NCBI GenBank assembly: GCA_035640715.1
Contig: DASQVO010000202.1
Span: forward strand, 1-7,298
DNA: 7,298 nt
Origin: DASQVO01 sp035640715
GTDB taxonomy: Bacteria > Actinomycetota > Actinomycetes > Streptosporangiales > Streptosporangiaceae
Reading direction: 5' to 3'
Shown: positions 1 through 6,434 of the stretch, piece after piece
Layout of the letters: every line of letters begins with the position of its first letter
Numbering within the stretch: the first letter of the stretch is position 1
Made by a program: the position numbers and the translations under genes
Notes under the pieces: generated by a model
Database searches by the model: none
What the model saw: the letters and a program-made list of their open reading frames with translations, nothing else
Told to the model about the DNA's origin: nothing

Positions 1-132
1 GACCCCGAGCGCCGCAATGCCGCCCACGCGGTGAACGCCTTCACATGGCACGTGCTGCCCCCTGGCGTCTTGTTGCATAGCGTGACTGATCGTTTACAAA
101 ACATCTGCAGATGGCGGCAGGCTACCGAGTAG
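1..132 (+). CDS. 3' end of an unidentified protein (partial, enters from the left edge)
   Basis: Frame +1 is open from the first base to a TAG at 130-132 and reads about 43 residues, starting DPERRNAAHAVNAFTWHVL and ending WRQATE. Roughly the first 20 codons have the G/C-rich third positions of real coding sequence here; the last 15 or so do not. This may mean that the true gene was broken and the tail reads into unrelated DNA. I do not recognise the family and see no motif. A minus-strand frame (from an ATG at 76-78 to the left edge) is also open, so even the strand is not certain. Confidence 0.3.
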   Translation, partial: DPERRNAAHAVNAFTWHVLPPGVLLHSVTDRLQNICRWRQATE

Positions 133-172
133 GTGACTCTATGCGATGAGTCGTTTCCTAATCGTGACTGAT
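81..172. repeat. 10-bp direct repeat pair in a lower-GC junction region
   Basis: CGTGACTGAT occurs at 81-90 and again at 163-172, 82 bp apart. Between the copies lie the 12-bp perfect palindrome CATCTGCAGATG (102-113) and a GACTC/GAGTC pair (135-139, 148-152). The stretch from about 70 to 195 is clearly less GC-rich than the rest of the window and lies exactly where valS loses its 3' end. It may be an insertion or recombination scar. No tRNA or integrase site is visible. Confidence 0.4.
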
Positions 173-192
173 AGCGGCGCAGGCTTCCATGA

Positions 193-2166
193 TTATGGGT
201 ACCTTGCCCCGGGGAGCCCGAGGACGAACTTGGCCACGTTCAGCACCTTGATGGCCAGGCGCCGGCCGACCTTGACCTGCCCGAGATCGAACGTCGTATC
301 GGTGCCGGGGCGCGCGCTCGCGGCCCAGTAGCGGACGGCGTCCGAGCCGAACTGCCCGAGCAGGTCCATCGGCGTCACGACGTTGCCCTTGGACTTGCTC
401 ATCTTCTTCCGGTCCGGGTCGAGGACCCAGCCCGAGATCGCCGCATGCCGCCACGGCAGCACACCAGCCTGAAGCTGGGAGCGCAGCACCGTATAGAACA
501 GCCAGGTACGGATGATCTCGGGACCCTGCGGTCGCATGTCCATCGGGAATGTCTGGGCATACAGCGCGGGATCTTCCTCCCAGCCGCACGTGATCTGCGG
601 ACTCAGCGACGAGGTCGCCCAGGTGTCCATCACGTCGGGGTCGCCGGTGAAGCCGCCCGGCCGGCCGCGGCCGGCCTCGTCGTAGCCGGGCGGCGCGAGC
701 GAGGACGGATCCACCGGCAGCATGTCCTCGGCCGGCAGGATCGGCCGGTCGTAGCAGGGCTCGCCGGAGCCGTCGAGCGGATACCAGACCGGGAACGGCA
801 CGCCGAAGAACCGCTGCCTGCTGATCAGCCAGTCCGAGTTCAGCCCGCGCGCCCAGTCCGCATACCGCGTCCGCATGTGCGCCGGATGCCAGCTGAGCTC
901 GGCGCCGCGCCGCAGCAGCGCGTCCCGGTGGCTCAGCGACCGGATGAACCACTGGCGGCTGGAGACGATCTCCAGCGGCCGGTCGCCCTTCTCATAGAAC
1001 TTGACGGGCCGCACGACCGGGCGGGGCTCGCCGCCGGCGTCGCCGGAGGCGCGGAGCATCGCCACGATCCGCTCGCGTGCCCCGGTCACGGTCGCGCCGG
1101 CCAGCTCCGCGTATGCCCTGACGCCGCTAGGGCTGTCGAGTCCCGGCGGCGGGCTGGCGAGGATGCGCCCGTCCCGTCCGATAATCGTCCGCGTCGGCAG
1201 CTTCAGCTCACGCCACCACTGCACGTCGGTGAGGTCGCCGAAGGTGCAGCACATGGCGATGCCCGCGCCGCGCTCTCGTTCGGCGCCAGGATGGGCGAGC
1301 ACCGGCACCGGCACCCCGAACACCGGCGAGGTGACCATGCTGCCCAGCAGCGGCGCGTAGCGCTCGTCGTCCGGATGGGCGATGAGCGCGACGCATGCAG
1401 GCAGCAGTTCGGGGCGGGTGGTCTCGATGTAGACCGGCCGGGCGTCGGCGGTGCGGAAGCGCACGCGGTGCCAGGCGCCGGGGTGGTCGCGGTCTTCCAG
1501 CTCGGCCTGGGCGACGGCGGTGCGGAAGCCGACGTCCCACAGGGTGGGCGCCTCAGCCTGGTAGGCCTCGCCAGCCTGCAGCAGCCGCAGGAAGGACCGC
1601 TGGGCGGCTCGCTGGGCGCGCACCCCGATCGTCGTATAGGTCAGCGACCAGTCCACCGACAGGCCGAGGTGGCGCCAGAGCTCCTCGAACGCCTTCTCGT
1701 CCTGGGCGGTCAGCCGCTCGCACAGCTCGACGAAGTTCCGGCGGGAAACGCTGACGGCGCGGCCCTTCTGGCCGGTCTGGCCGGCGGGCTCCGGCGGCGA
1801 GAAGCCAGGATCGTAGGGCAGCGCGGGATCGCACCGCACGCCGAAATAGTTCTGCACCCGCCGCTCGGTCGGCAGGCCGTTGTCGTCCCAGCCCATCGGG
1901 TAGAACACGCGCTTGCCGCGCATCCGCTGGAAGCGGGCGACGACATCGGTGTGGGTGTAGGAGAACACGCTGCCCACGTGCAGGGAGCCGCTGACCGTGG
2001 GCGGCGGCGTGTCGATGGAGAACGCAACGGCGCGTTCCGCCGGACCGTCAGCGCCGTCAGCGCGCCGGAACCGGTAGATCCCGTCCTGTTCCCAGCGCCG
2101 CGCCCATCTGCTTTCGAGGCCGTCGAGTGACGGCCGCTCCGGCACGTCCGGCGTTGTCTCAGTCAT
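193..2166 (-). CDS. valS: Valine--tRNA ligase, C-terminally truncated
   Basis: This is a class I aminoacyl-tRNA synthetase that charges tRNA-Val in the cytoplasm. Visible in the 657 residues are the Rossmann signature SGSLHVGS (HIGH motif, residues 63-66), the WDDNGLPTERRVQ block (93-105) of the actinobacterial type, TTRPE (249-253) at the start of the CP1 editing domain, KFYEKGDRPLEIVSSRQWF (about 389-407), WATSS (516-520) and KMSKS (588-592). Two things are odd. The last HIGH residue is Ser (codon AGC) where many relatives have His. The protein ends at FVLGLPGARYP just after the catalytic core, although ValRS of this type normally continues for roughly 200 more residues with the helical anticodon-binding domain. 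None of that domain can be read in any frame of 1-192. The ATG at 2164-2166 gives the usual family N-terminus but has only a weak Shine-Dalgarno sequence. The gene is divergent from helR. The family call is certain; whether the enzyme is functional is open, and it may be a broken or secondary copy. Confidence 0.93.
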   Translation of the reverse strand: MTETTPDVPERPSLDGLESRWARRWEQDGIYRFRRADGADGPAERAVAFSIDTPPPTVSGSLHVGSVFSYTHTDVVARFQRMRGKRVFYPMGWDDNGLPTERRVQNYFGVRCDPALPYDPGFSPPEPAGQTGQKGRAVSVSRRNFVELCERLTAQDEKAFEELWRHLGLSVDWSLTYTTIGVRAQRAAQRSFLRLLQAGEAYQAEAPTLWDVGFRTAVAQAELEDRDHPGAWHRVRFRTADARPVYIETTRPELLPACVALIAHPDDERYAPLLGSMVTSPVFGVPVPVLAHPGAERERGAGIAMCCTFGDLTDVQWWRELKLPTRTIIGRDGRILASPPPGLDSPSGVRAYAELAGATVTGARERIVAMLRASGDAGGEPRPVVRPVKFYEKGDRPLEIVSSRQWFIRSLSHRDALLRRGAELSWHPAHMRTRYADWARGLNSDWLISRQRFFGVPFPVWYPLDGSGEPCYDRPILPAEDMLPVDPSSLAPPGYDEAGRGRPGGFTGDPDVMDTWATSSLSPQITCGWEEDPALYAQTFPMDMRPQGPEIIRTWLFYTVLRSQLQAGVLPWRHAAISGWVLDPDRKKMSKSKGNVVTPMDLLGQFGSDAVRYWAASARPGTDTTFDLGQVKVGRRLAIKVLNVAKFVLGLPGARYP

Positions 2167-2364
2167 GGCTTTGCTGCCCAGCGGTTTCGTCGATCAGATG
2201 GATTCCGATGAGGCTAGCCGACGCGGCCCTGCTGGCGATGAGGATTAAGGCCCGGCAGTTCCGAACGGGAGCGGGGTGCGCCTTCCCCGTGCACCGTGTC
2301 CGCGGGGCGTCGGCTCCGGTGGCGGCAGGCGGCTGATCCCGCCGCACGTGACGCCGAAAACCGG

Positions 2365-2393
2365 GTGACTCGCGAGCGGATCGCTGGTATGTT
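2365..2393 (+). promoter_or_regulatory. Candidate housekeeping-sigma promoter of helR
   Basis: GTGACT (2365-2370) matches TTGACA at 4 of 6 positions. TATGTT (2388-2393) matches TATAAT at 4 of 6. The spacer is 17 bp, so transcription would begin near 2400 and leave a leader of about 50 nt. This is a pattern match only. Confidence 0.35.
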
Positions 2394-2437
2394 CTCGGCC
2401 CTTGTGCTCTCTTCCCGTTTGAAGAACACACTGCCTC

Positions 2438-2443
2438 AAGGAG
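2438..2443 (+). promoter_or_regulatory. Ribosome binding site of helR
   Basis: AAGGAG lies 7 nt before the ATG at 2451. It is a strong Shine-Dalgarno sequence and fixes the start of helR at that codon. Confidence 0.8.
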
Positions 2444-2450
2444 ACGAGTT

Positions 2451-4625
2451 ATGACCGCGGCCAGCCAGGCGGACGGGGAGCCGCCGGATACCGACCATTC
2501 CCCGGATGATTTCCCAGGTGGCGCCGTTCTCGCCGCCGAACGCGCTCATCTGCGCCGGTCTCGTGAATTCCTGCAGCTGATGCGGGAGGACGTGCTGTCG
2601 CTGCGCGCGCTCGGCGGGGACCCGGTCTCGGAGGAGTATCTCAAGGCCGAGCTGCACCACCGGGCTGAGGCACTGAGGGATCTGCCCGGCACGCCGCTGT
2701 TCTTCGGCAGGCTGGACTACTCCGACGCCGGGCCGTCCGACGACATCCGCGGCGCGACCTTCCACATCGGCCGCCGGCACGTGCATGATCCCGGCGGGCA
2801 CCCCGTGGTCATCGACTGGCGTGCCCCGGTCTCCCGCCCCTTCTACCGCGCCAGCCGGGCCGACCCGATGGGCGTGGCCTGGCGCCGCCGGTTCGGTTTC
2901 TCTGGTGGGGAGCTGACCGCGTACGAGGACGAGCATTTCGCCGCTCCGGCCCATACCGCGCCCCCGCCCGGTGAGGCCGGGTCCGCGCCCGCCCAGGCCG
3001 CGCCCCCGCCCGGTCAGGCCGCGGATGAGCTGGTCAGCCGGCTGCTGATTGAGGAGATCGAGCGGCCCCGGTCCGGCCCGATGCGCGACATCGTCGCCAC
3101 CATCCAGCCGGAGCAGGACGACATCGTCCGGGCCGACGCCGCTCAGACCGTCTGCGTGCAGGGCGCCCCCGGCACCGGCAAGACCGCGGTCGGCCTGCAC
3201 CGCGTCGCCTACCTGCTCTATGCCCACAAGGAACGCGTCACCCGCCGCGGCGTCCTCGTCATCGGGCCGAACCGTGCTTTCCTCTCCTACATCCGCAACG
3301 TGCTGCCCGCCCTCGGCGAGGTCGACGTCAGCCAGATGACCGTGACCGAGCTCGTCGCCTCGGTCCCGGTGCGCGGCGAGGACAGCGCGGCGGCCGCCGT
3401 GGTCAAGGGCGACGCGCGGATGGCGGAGGTGCTGCGCCGCGCGGTGTGGTCCCGGATCGCGGAGCCGGCCGAGGCGCTCGTGCTGCCGCGCGGCTCCCGG
3501 CGCTTGCGGGTGCCCGCCTACGACCTGGCCGGGCTGGCCGCGGAACTGCGCGACCGCGGCGTCCGCTACGGGGCCGGCCGGGACCTGCTCGGGCACCGGA
3601 TAGCGGCCGCCATCCTCACCCAGATGGAGGCCGCGGGGGAGGCCTGCGATGACCGGACGCACGACGCGGTGCGGCGGACGCGGCAGGTGCGCGCGGCGGT
3701 GGACGCGATCTGGCCGAAGGCTGACCCGGTGCGGGTGGTGTTCGGCCTGCTGGCCGAGCCCGCCGCGCTGGCCGCGGCCGCCGACGGGATGCTCAGTGAG
3801 GCCGAGCAGCAGGCCATCACCTGGGCGAAGCCGCCGCGCGGCCCCGGGTCGGCCCGCTGGTCGGCGGCGGACGCGGTCCTCATCGACGAGGCGCGGGACC
3901 TGATCGAGCGCACGCCCAGCCTGAGCCATGTGGTGGTGGACGAGGCGCAGGATCTCTCCCCGATGGAGTGCCGCGCGATCGGCCGCCGGTGCGCCACGGG
4001 CGCGGCCACCGTGCTCGGCGACCTGGCCCAGGGGACCACGCCCTGGGCCACCTCCAGCTGGGCCGACCTCCTCGGCCACCTTGGCAAGCCCGGTGCCGAG
4101 CTGCGGGTGCTCCGCACCGGGTACCGCGTGCCCCGGCAGATACTCGACTACGCCAGCCGGCTGCTGCACCGCATCGCGCCTGAGCTGTCGCCGGCGGCGT
4201 CGTTGCGTGAGGATCCCGGCGCCCTGCAGATCATCGCCGTGGCACCGGAACGGCTCGCCGCCACGCTCGCCGCGGTCTGCGCGGATGCCTGCGGCATGCC
4301 CGGCTCCGTCGCCGTCATCGCCGCCGACCAGCAGGTGCCGGAGTTGTCGCGGCTGCTGACCGCCCGCGGCGTCCGCCACGCGCTGCTCGACGGGACGGAC
4401 GCGGCCGGGCGCCTCACCATGGTGCCCGTGACGCTGGCCAAGGGACTTGAGTTCGACCACGTGATCGTCATCGAGCCTGCCGCGATCGCCCGGTCCGAGG
4501 CCCGCGGCCTGCAGCGGCTCTATGTGGCACTGACACGGGCGGTGTCCCGGCTGACCGTCCTGCACGCGGAACCGCTGCCCGGCCCGCTGCACGGCGGAGC
4601 CGCTGCCCGGCCCGCTGCACGCTGA
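2451..4625 (+). CDS. helR: HelR/HelD-family RNA polymerase recycling motor ATPase
   Basis: The 724-residue protein has the usual length of the actinobacterial HelD/HelR group. These UvrD-like ATPases bind core RNA polymerase, open its clamp and release it from DNA; streptomycete HelR members also displace rifamycins from the enzyme. An N-terminal helical pair (about 27-78), likely the arm that enters the secondary channel, is followed by the family block FHIGRRHVHDPGG...VVIDWRAPVSRPFY (about 104-132). The motor has a Q-type motif (IQPEQDDIVR, 218-227), Walker A GAPGTGKT (238-245), Walker B VVVDEAQD (494-501), motif III GDLAQ (523-527), KGLEFD (664-669) and LYVALTRA (690-697). A low-complexity Ala/Pro linker (166-190) holds an in-frame 14-residue duplication. 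The C-terminus lies in a tandem repeat that fixes the stop. The gene has its own strong RBS and is convergent with the downstream tnpB, 29 bp away. A role in rifamycin tolerance follows from the family and has not been shown for this protein. Confidence 0.92.
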   Translation: MTAASQADGEPPDTDHSPDDFPGGAVLAAERAHLRRSREFLQLMREDVLSLRALGGDPVSEEYLKAELHHRAEALRDLPGTPLFFGRLDYSDAGPSDDIRGATFHIGRRHVHDPGGHPVVIDWRAPVSRPFYRASRADPMGVAWRRRFGFSGGELTAYEDEHFAAPAHTAPPPGEAGSAPAQAAPPPGQAADELVSRLLIEEIERPRSGPMRDIVATIQPEQDDIVRADAAQTVCVQGAPGTGKTAVGLHRVAYLLYAHKERVTRRGVLVIGPNRAFLSYIRNVLPALGEVDVSQMTVTELVASVPVRGEDSAAAAVVKGDARMAEVLRRAVWSRIAEPAEALVLPRGSRRLRVPAYDLAGLAAELRDRGVRYGAGRDLLGHRIAAAILTQMEAAGEACDDRTHDAVRRTRQVRAAVDAIWPKADPVRVVFGLLAEPAALAAAADGMLSEAEQQAITWAKPPRGPGSARWSAADAVLIDEARDLIERTPSLSHVVVDEAQDLSPMECRAIGRRCATGAATVLGDLAQGTTPWATSSWADLLGHLGKPGAELRVLRTGYRVPRQILDYASRLLHRIAPELSPAASLREDPGALQIIAVAPERLAATLAAVCADACGMPGSVAVIAADQQVPELSRLLTARGVRHALLDGTDAAGRLTMVPVTLAKGLEFDHVIVIEPAAIARSEARGLQRLYVALTRAVSRLTVLHAEPLPGPLHGGAAARPAAR
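2958..3021 (+). repeat. 42-bp-period duplication inside helR (14-residue linker repeat)
   Basis: A 22-bp unit at 2958-2979 recurs at 3000-3021 with one change (GGTGAGG versus GGTCAGG). It encodes APPPGEA and APPPGQA in frame. It lies between the N-terminal RNA-polymerase-binding block and the ATPase core, so it lengthens a flexible linker without touching either domain. Confidence 0.75.
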
Positions 4626-4634
4626 ACCGCTGCC
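4560..4634 (+). repeat. 27/28-bp tandem repeat spanning the helR stop codon
   Basis: Units start with CTGCAC at 4560, 4587 and 4615 and share CCGCTGCC; the third unit is partial. The first unit is 27 bp (nine codons, LHAEPLPGP). The second is 28 bp because it reads CACGGCGGA where the first reads CACGCGGA. That extra base shifts the frame, gives the tail GGAAARPAAR and creates the TGA at 4623. Without it the frame would stay open to a TGA at 4699-4701. Confidence 0.8.
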
Positions 4635-4654
4635 GATGCCAGCGGACACCGTTC

Positions 4655-6343
4655 CTATGCGAGTTGGCCAGTGTTGGCCGGATCGCCGTAAACCGGGCTG
4701 AGCCGGTGGCCCTCCGAACGGTCTTGAGGGCCGGGGAGCAGCGCGGGCTGGTCACTTCGGCTCCAGCAGGTCTTGCCGCCTCTGTTGGGCGTGCCTGTGG
4801 TCCTGGGTGGGCTCGCGGTCCCGCGCGCTTCCGGGACGGTCACGGTCTGGCCGGTAGCTCTCCGCGTCCCGGTCCTCTGGCCGGGGGCGGTCACACCTGG
4901 CCGACGCCGTATCCCGTGCCCGAGAGCGCGTCGTCCGATGGCCACCGAGGCGCCGTGATGCCTGGTGACCCGCTGGTGCCTGGCCTGTTGCCGGAGCGGG
5001 GCCTGCCAGTACTGGCCGCCCCAGATGCTGGTGTATGCGGGGTCGACGGCGACCACGACCATCCCGGCGTGCCAGGCCATGCCGCGCAGGCGTTCGCGGA
5101 AGCGTGCGGTGGGGATGCCAGCCACGGTGTGGCGGAAGCGTTTGCCGCGCCGTCCCCGGCCCATGGTTTCCCGGCCGGTGGCGCGGGCATCGGTGAAGCC
5201 CAGGTTCTCGATGGCGAGCCCGGCGCAGCCGTGCTCGCGGGCAATGTCCAGCAGCCAGGTGATGGCGTCCCGCAGCCTGCCGTCCCGTGTGCTGGCCGGC
5301 CCGGTCAGCTCCAGCGGCACCGTGACAGGCTGGCCGACCGGGTTGCCGTGCACGTCCACGACACAGGCGGCGAGGTGGCCTGCGTTGAGATCGACAGCGA
5401 GCAGCCGCGCCCCGGATCGGGCCAGCTCGCCGGGGGAGGGCAGGGCAGCCTGGCCGGCGGACCAGGAGGCGTCCAGGTACCAGCGGTCCCGGACCGGGTC
5501 ATACACGAGGTCATACCGCACCGCACGGTTGGCGGTGACGCGGTCCAGCCACTCCTGGCGGCGGTGGTGGAACCCTGCGGTGCAGGCCAGCTTGTACCGG
5601 CCACGCGGGGCGTTCGCGAGATACCGCAGCGGCTCCGGCAGCACGACCGACACCTCGCCGGTCCCGGGATCGACGGTGATCGTGTAGTTCCCGTGCGGGG
5701 CGCCGGTCTCGCCGTCGGCGGTGAGGAACAGCCGCCCGGCCTGCCACCGCTGCCGCCACTGCGCCTCGGTGAGCTGCGCCGTGCCGAGGTTGTGCCGGGC
5801 CTTGAGCAGCCGCCTGCCGCCGATGACGATCGCCGGGCGCCCGGTTTCGATCCGGCGTTCAACCCGCGCGAGGCGGCCGGTGAGGACCTGAAGGCGGCGC
5901 TGCTTGCAGAAGCGCTCGTCCTGGCTGGCGTAGCCGCGTACCCGGCCGTGGCGCTGCCCGCACGGCACCGCCAGGCGCTTGCCGATGGTGCCGATAGCGC
6001 GCCGCAGGGATGCACGCTCCTGATACAGGCAGCGCACGCTGAGCTGGTACTGGTCGTCGCTGGCGCGGGTCATCGCCCCCGCCCAGCGCGAGGAGGACAA
6101 GGCGGTCAGCTTCTTCTTCCGCTCGGCGCGCCGGTTTTCCCTGGCCGGGATGTTCCCGATCCGGATGCGCCCGGCCAGATCAGCGCGCTGATGACGGCCA
6201 AGATGCTCCCCGGCCAGCGTGAGGACCTGCGCATCGGCCGGGGTAAGGCGCAGCCGGTCCCGGATCCGCACCCCCGACGGCGCGGCCACCGTGAACGGCG
6301 CCGCGATCGGGTGTGGCCCCCGCCTCTTCGCCCGCCTAGGCAC
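4655..6343 (-). CDS. tnpB: TnpB-type RNA-guided nuclease-like protein (IS200/IS605 OrfB)
   Basis: The family is recognised from the RuvC-like core: LLAVDLNAGHLA (RuvC-I, Asp318), LAIENLGF (RuvC-II, Glu379) and RHHGASVAIGRRALG (461-475, RuvC-III position). TnpB proteins use a reRNA copied from the element's own end to cut matching DNA beside a short adjacent motif, which helps the element persist. Residues 1-300 contain the helical and beta parts (for example RRIETGRPAIVIGG, 163-176). Two features are unusual. The third acidic residue expected near the DxNAA motif is His (H462-H463). The CxxC zinc ribbon normally lying before it is missing; the segment 439-460 has no Cys. A basic, Pro-rich tail (about 480-562) overlaps the likely reRNA and is probably not a folded domain. 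The start is a GTG at 6341-6343 with AGGAG/AGAGG 10-13 nt upstream. The family is clear. Nuclease activity is uncertain, and actinomycete subfamilies may use a different third residue. Confidence 0.85.
   Translation of the reverse strand: MPRRAKRRGPHPIAAPFTVAAPSGVRIRDRLRLTPADAQVLTLAGEHLGRHQRADLAGRIRIGNIPARENRRAERKKKLTALSSSRWAGAMTRASDDQYQLSVRCLYQERASLRRAIGTIGKRLAVPCGQRHGRVRGYASQDERFCKQRRLQVLTGRLARVERRIETGRPAIVIGGRRLLKARHNLGTAQLTEAQWRQRWQAGRLFLTADGETGAPHGNYTITVDPGTGEVSVVLPEPLRYLANAPRGRYKLACTAGFHHRRQEWLDRVTANRAVRYDLVYDPVRDRWYLDASWSAGQAALPSPGELARSGARLLAVDLNAGHLAACVVDVHGNPVGQPVTVPLELTGPASTRDGRLRDAITWLLDIAREHGCAGLAIENLGFTDARATGRETMGRGRRGKRFRHTVAGIPTARFRERLRGMAWHAGMVVVAVDPAYTSIWGGQYWQAPLRQQARHQRVTRHHGASVAIGRRALGHGIRRRPGVTAPGQRTGTRRATGQTVTVPEARGTASPPRTTGTPNRGGKTCWSRSDQPALLPGPQDRSEGHRLSPVYGDPANTGQLA
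4660..4800 (-). ncRNA. Candidate reRNA (omega RNA) scaffold at the tnpB 3' end
   Basis: On the minus strand this stretch folds into successive hairpins. The first pairs GGCCCTC with GAGGGCC (4708-4714 and 4726-4732, 7 bp, 11-nt loop). The next pairs ACCGG with CCGGT (4692-4696 and 4703-4707, 6-nt loop). The last pairs GGCCA with TGGCC (4666-4670 and 4675-4679, loop ACAC on the minus strand). In characterised TnpB systems the scaffold overlaps the 3' end of tnpB and ends at the element's end, and the guide is read from the flanking DNA. Position and structure fit. The 5' start and exact 3' end are guesses. Confidence 0.5.
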
Positions 6344-6393
6344 GATCGCGGCCCCTCTCCTGCTCTAGCTGCGGTCCTGGCCTGAAGGTGGCG

Positions 6394-6434
6394 CCCGGAA
6401 CCCGGTGCCCAAGGCACCGGCGAGGTCCGGGTTC
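6394..6434. repeat. Nested inverted repeats upstream of tnpB (probable left-end structure)
   Basis: CCGGTGCC (6402-6409) pairs with GGCACCGG (6413-6420) around a CAA loop. An outer pair CCCGGA (6394-6399) with TCCGGG (6426-6431), or alternatively GAACCCGG (6398-6405) with CCGGGTTC (6427-6434), closes it. IS200/IS605 left ends carry subterminal hairpins recognised by TnpA, and this lies where one is expected. It could instead be a terminator or leader structure. Confidence 0.5.

Larger units (their letters stand above)
2167..2450. other. Divergent intergenic region between valS and helR
   Basis: This 284-bp stretch has no convincing gene; its minus-strand frames are arginine/serine-rich shadows. 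It must hold the promoters of both flanking genes. I see no T-box leader for valS (no recognisable antiterminator box). I also see no palindromic rifamycin-associated element of the CTTGC/GCAAG type that precedes some actinomycete helR genes. A short inverted repeat, TGTTCT (2390-2395) and AGAACA (2423-2428), overlaps the predicted -10 and leader and could be a regulator site. Confidence 0.5.

Noticed and set aside
445..2130. Long plus-strand open frame (561 codons) opposite valS
   Set aside because: It mirrors valS on the other strand. The Arg/Ala/Gly/Pro-rich product has no motif and is expected from strong third-position GC bias.
2269..2297. GC-rich inverted repeats (GGGG/CCCC, GGTGC/GCACC) as a terminator or operator
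   Set aside because: The arms are only 4-5 bp and there is no T-run. Such matches are common by chance at this GC content.
2167..2450. T-box riboswitch upstream of valS
   Set aside because: No T-box sequence or specifier-loop arrangement is recognisable on the minus strand, and T-boxes in Actinobacteria are mostly found before ileS.
2436..4649. Minus-strand open frame of 737 codons opposite helR
   Set aside because: It is an antisense shadow of a clearly recognised HelR gene. The product is low-complexity and rich in Gly, Arg, His and Gln, with no family signature.
4664..6385. Plus-strand open frame of 573 codons opposite tnpB
   Set aside because: It is an antisense shadow. The minus-strand frame has the RuvC blocks; this one has none.
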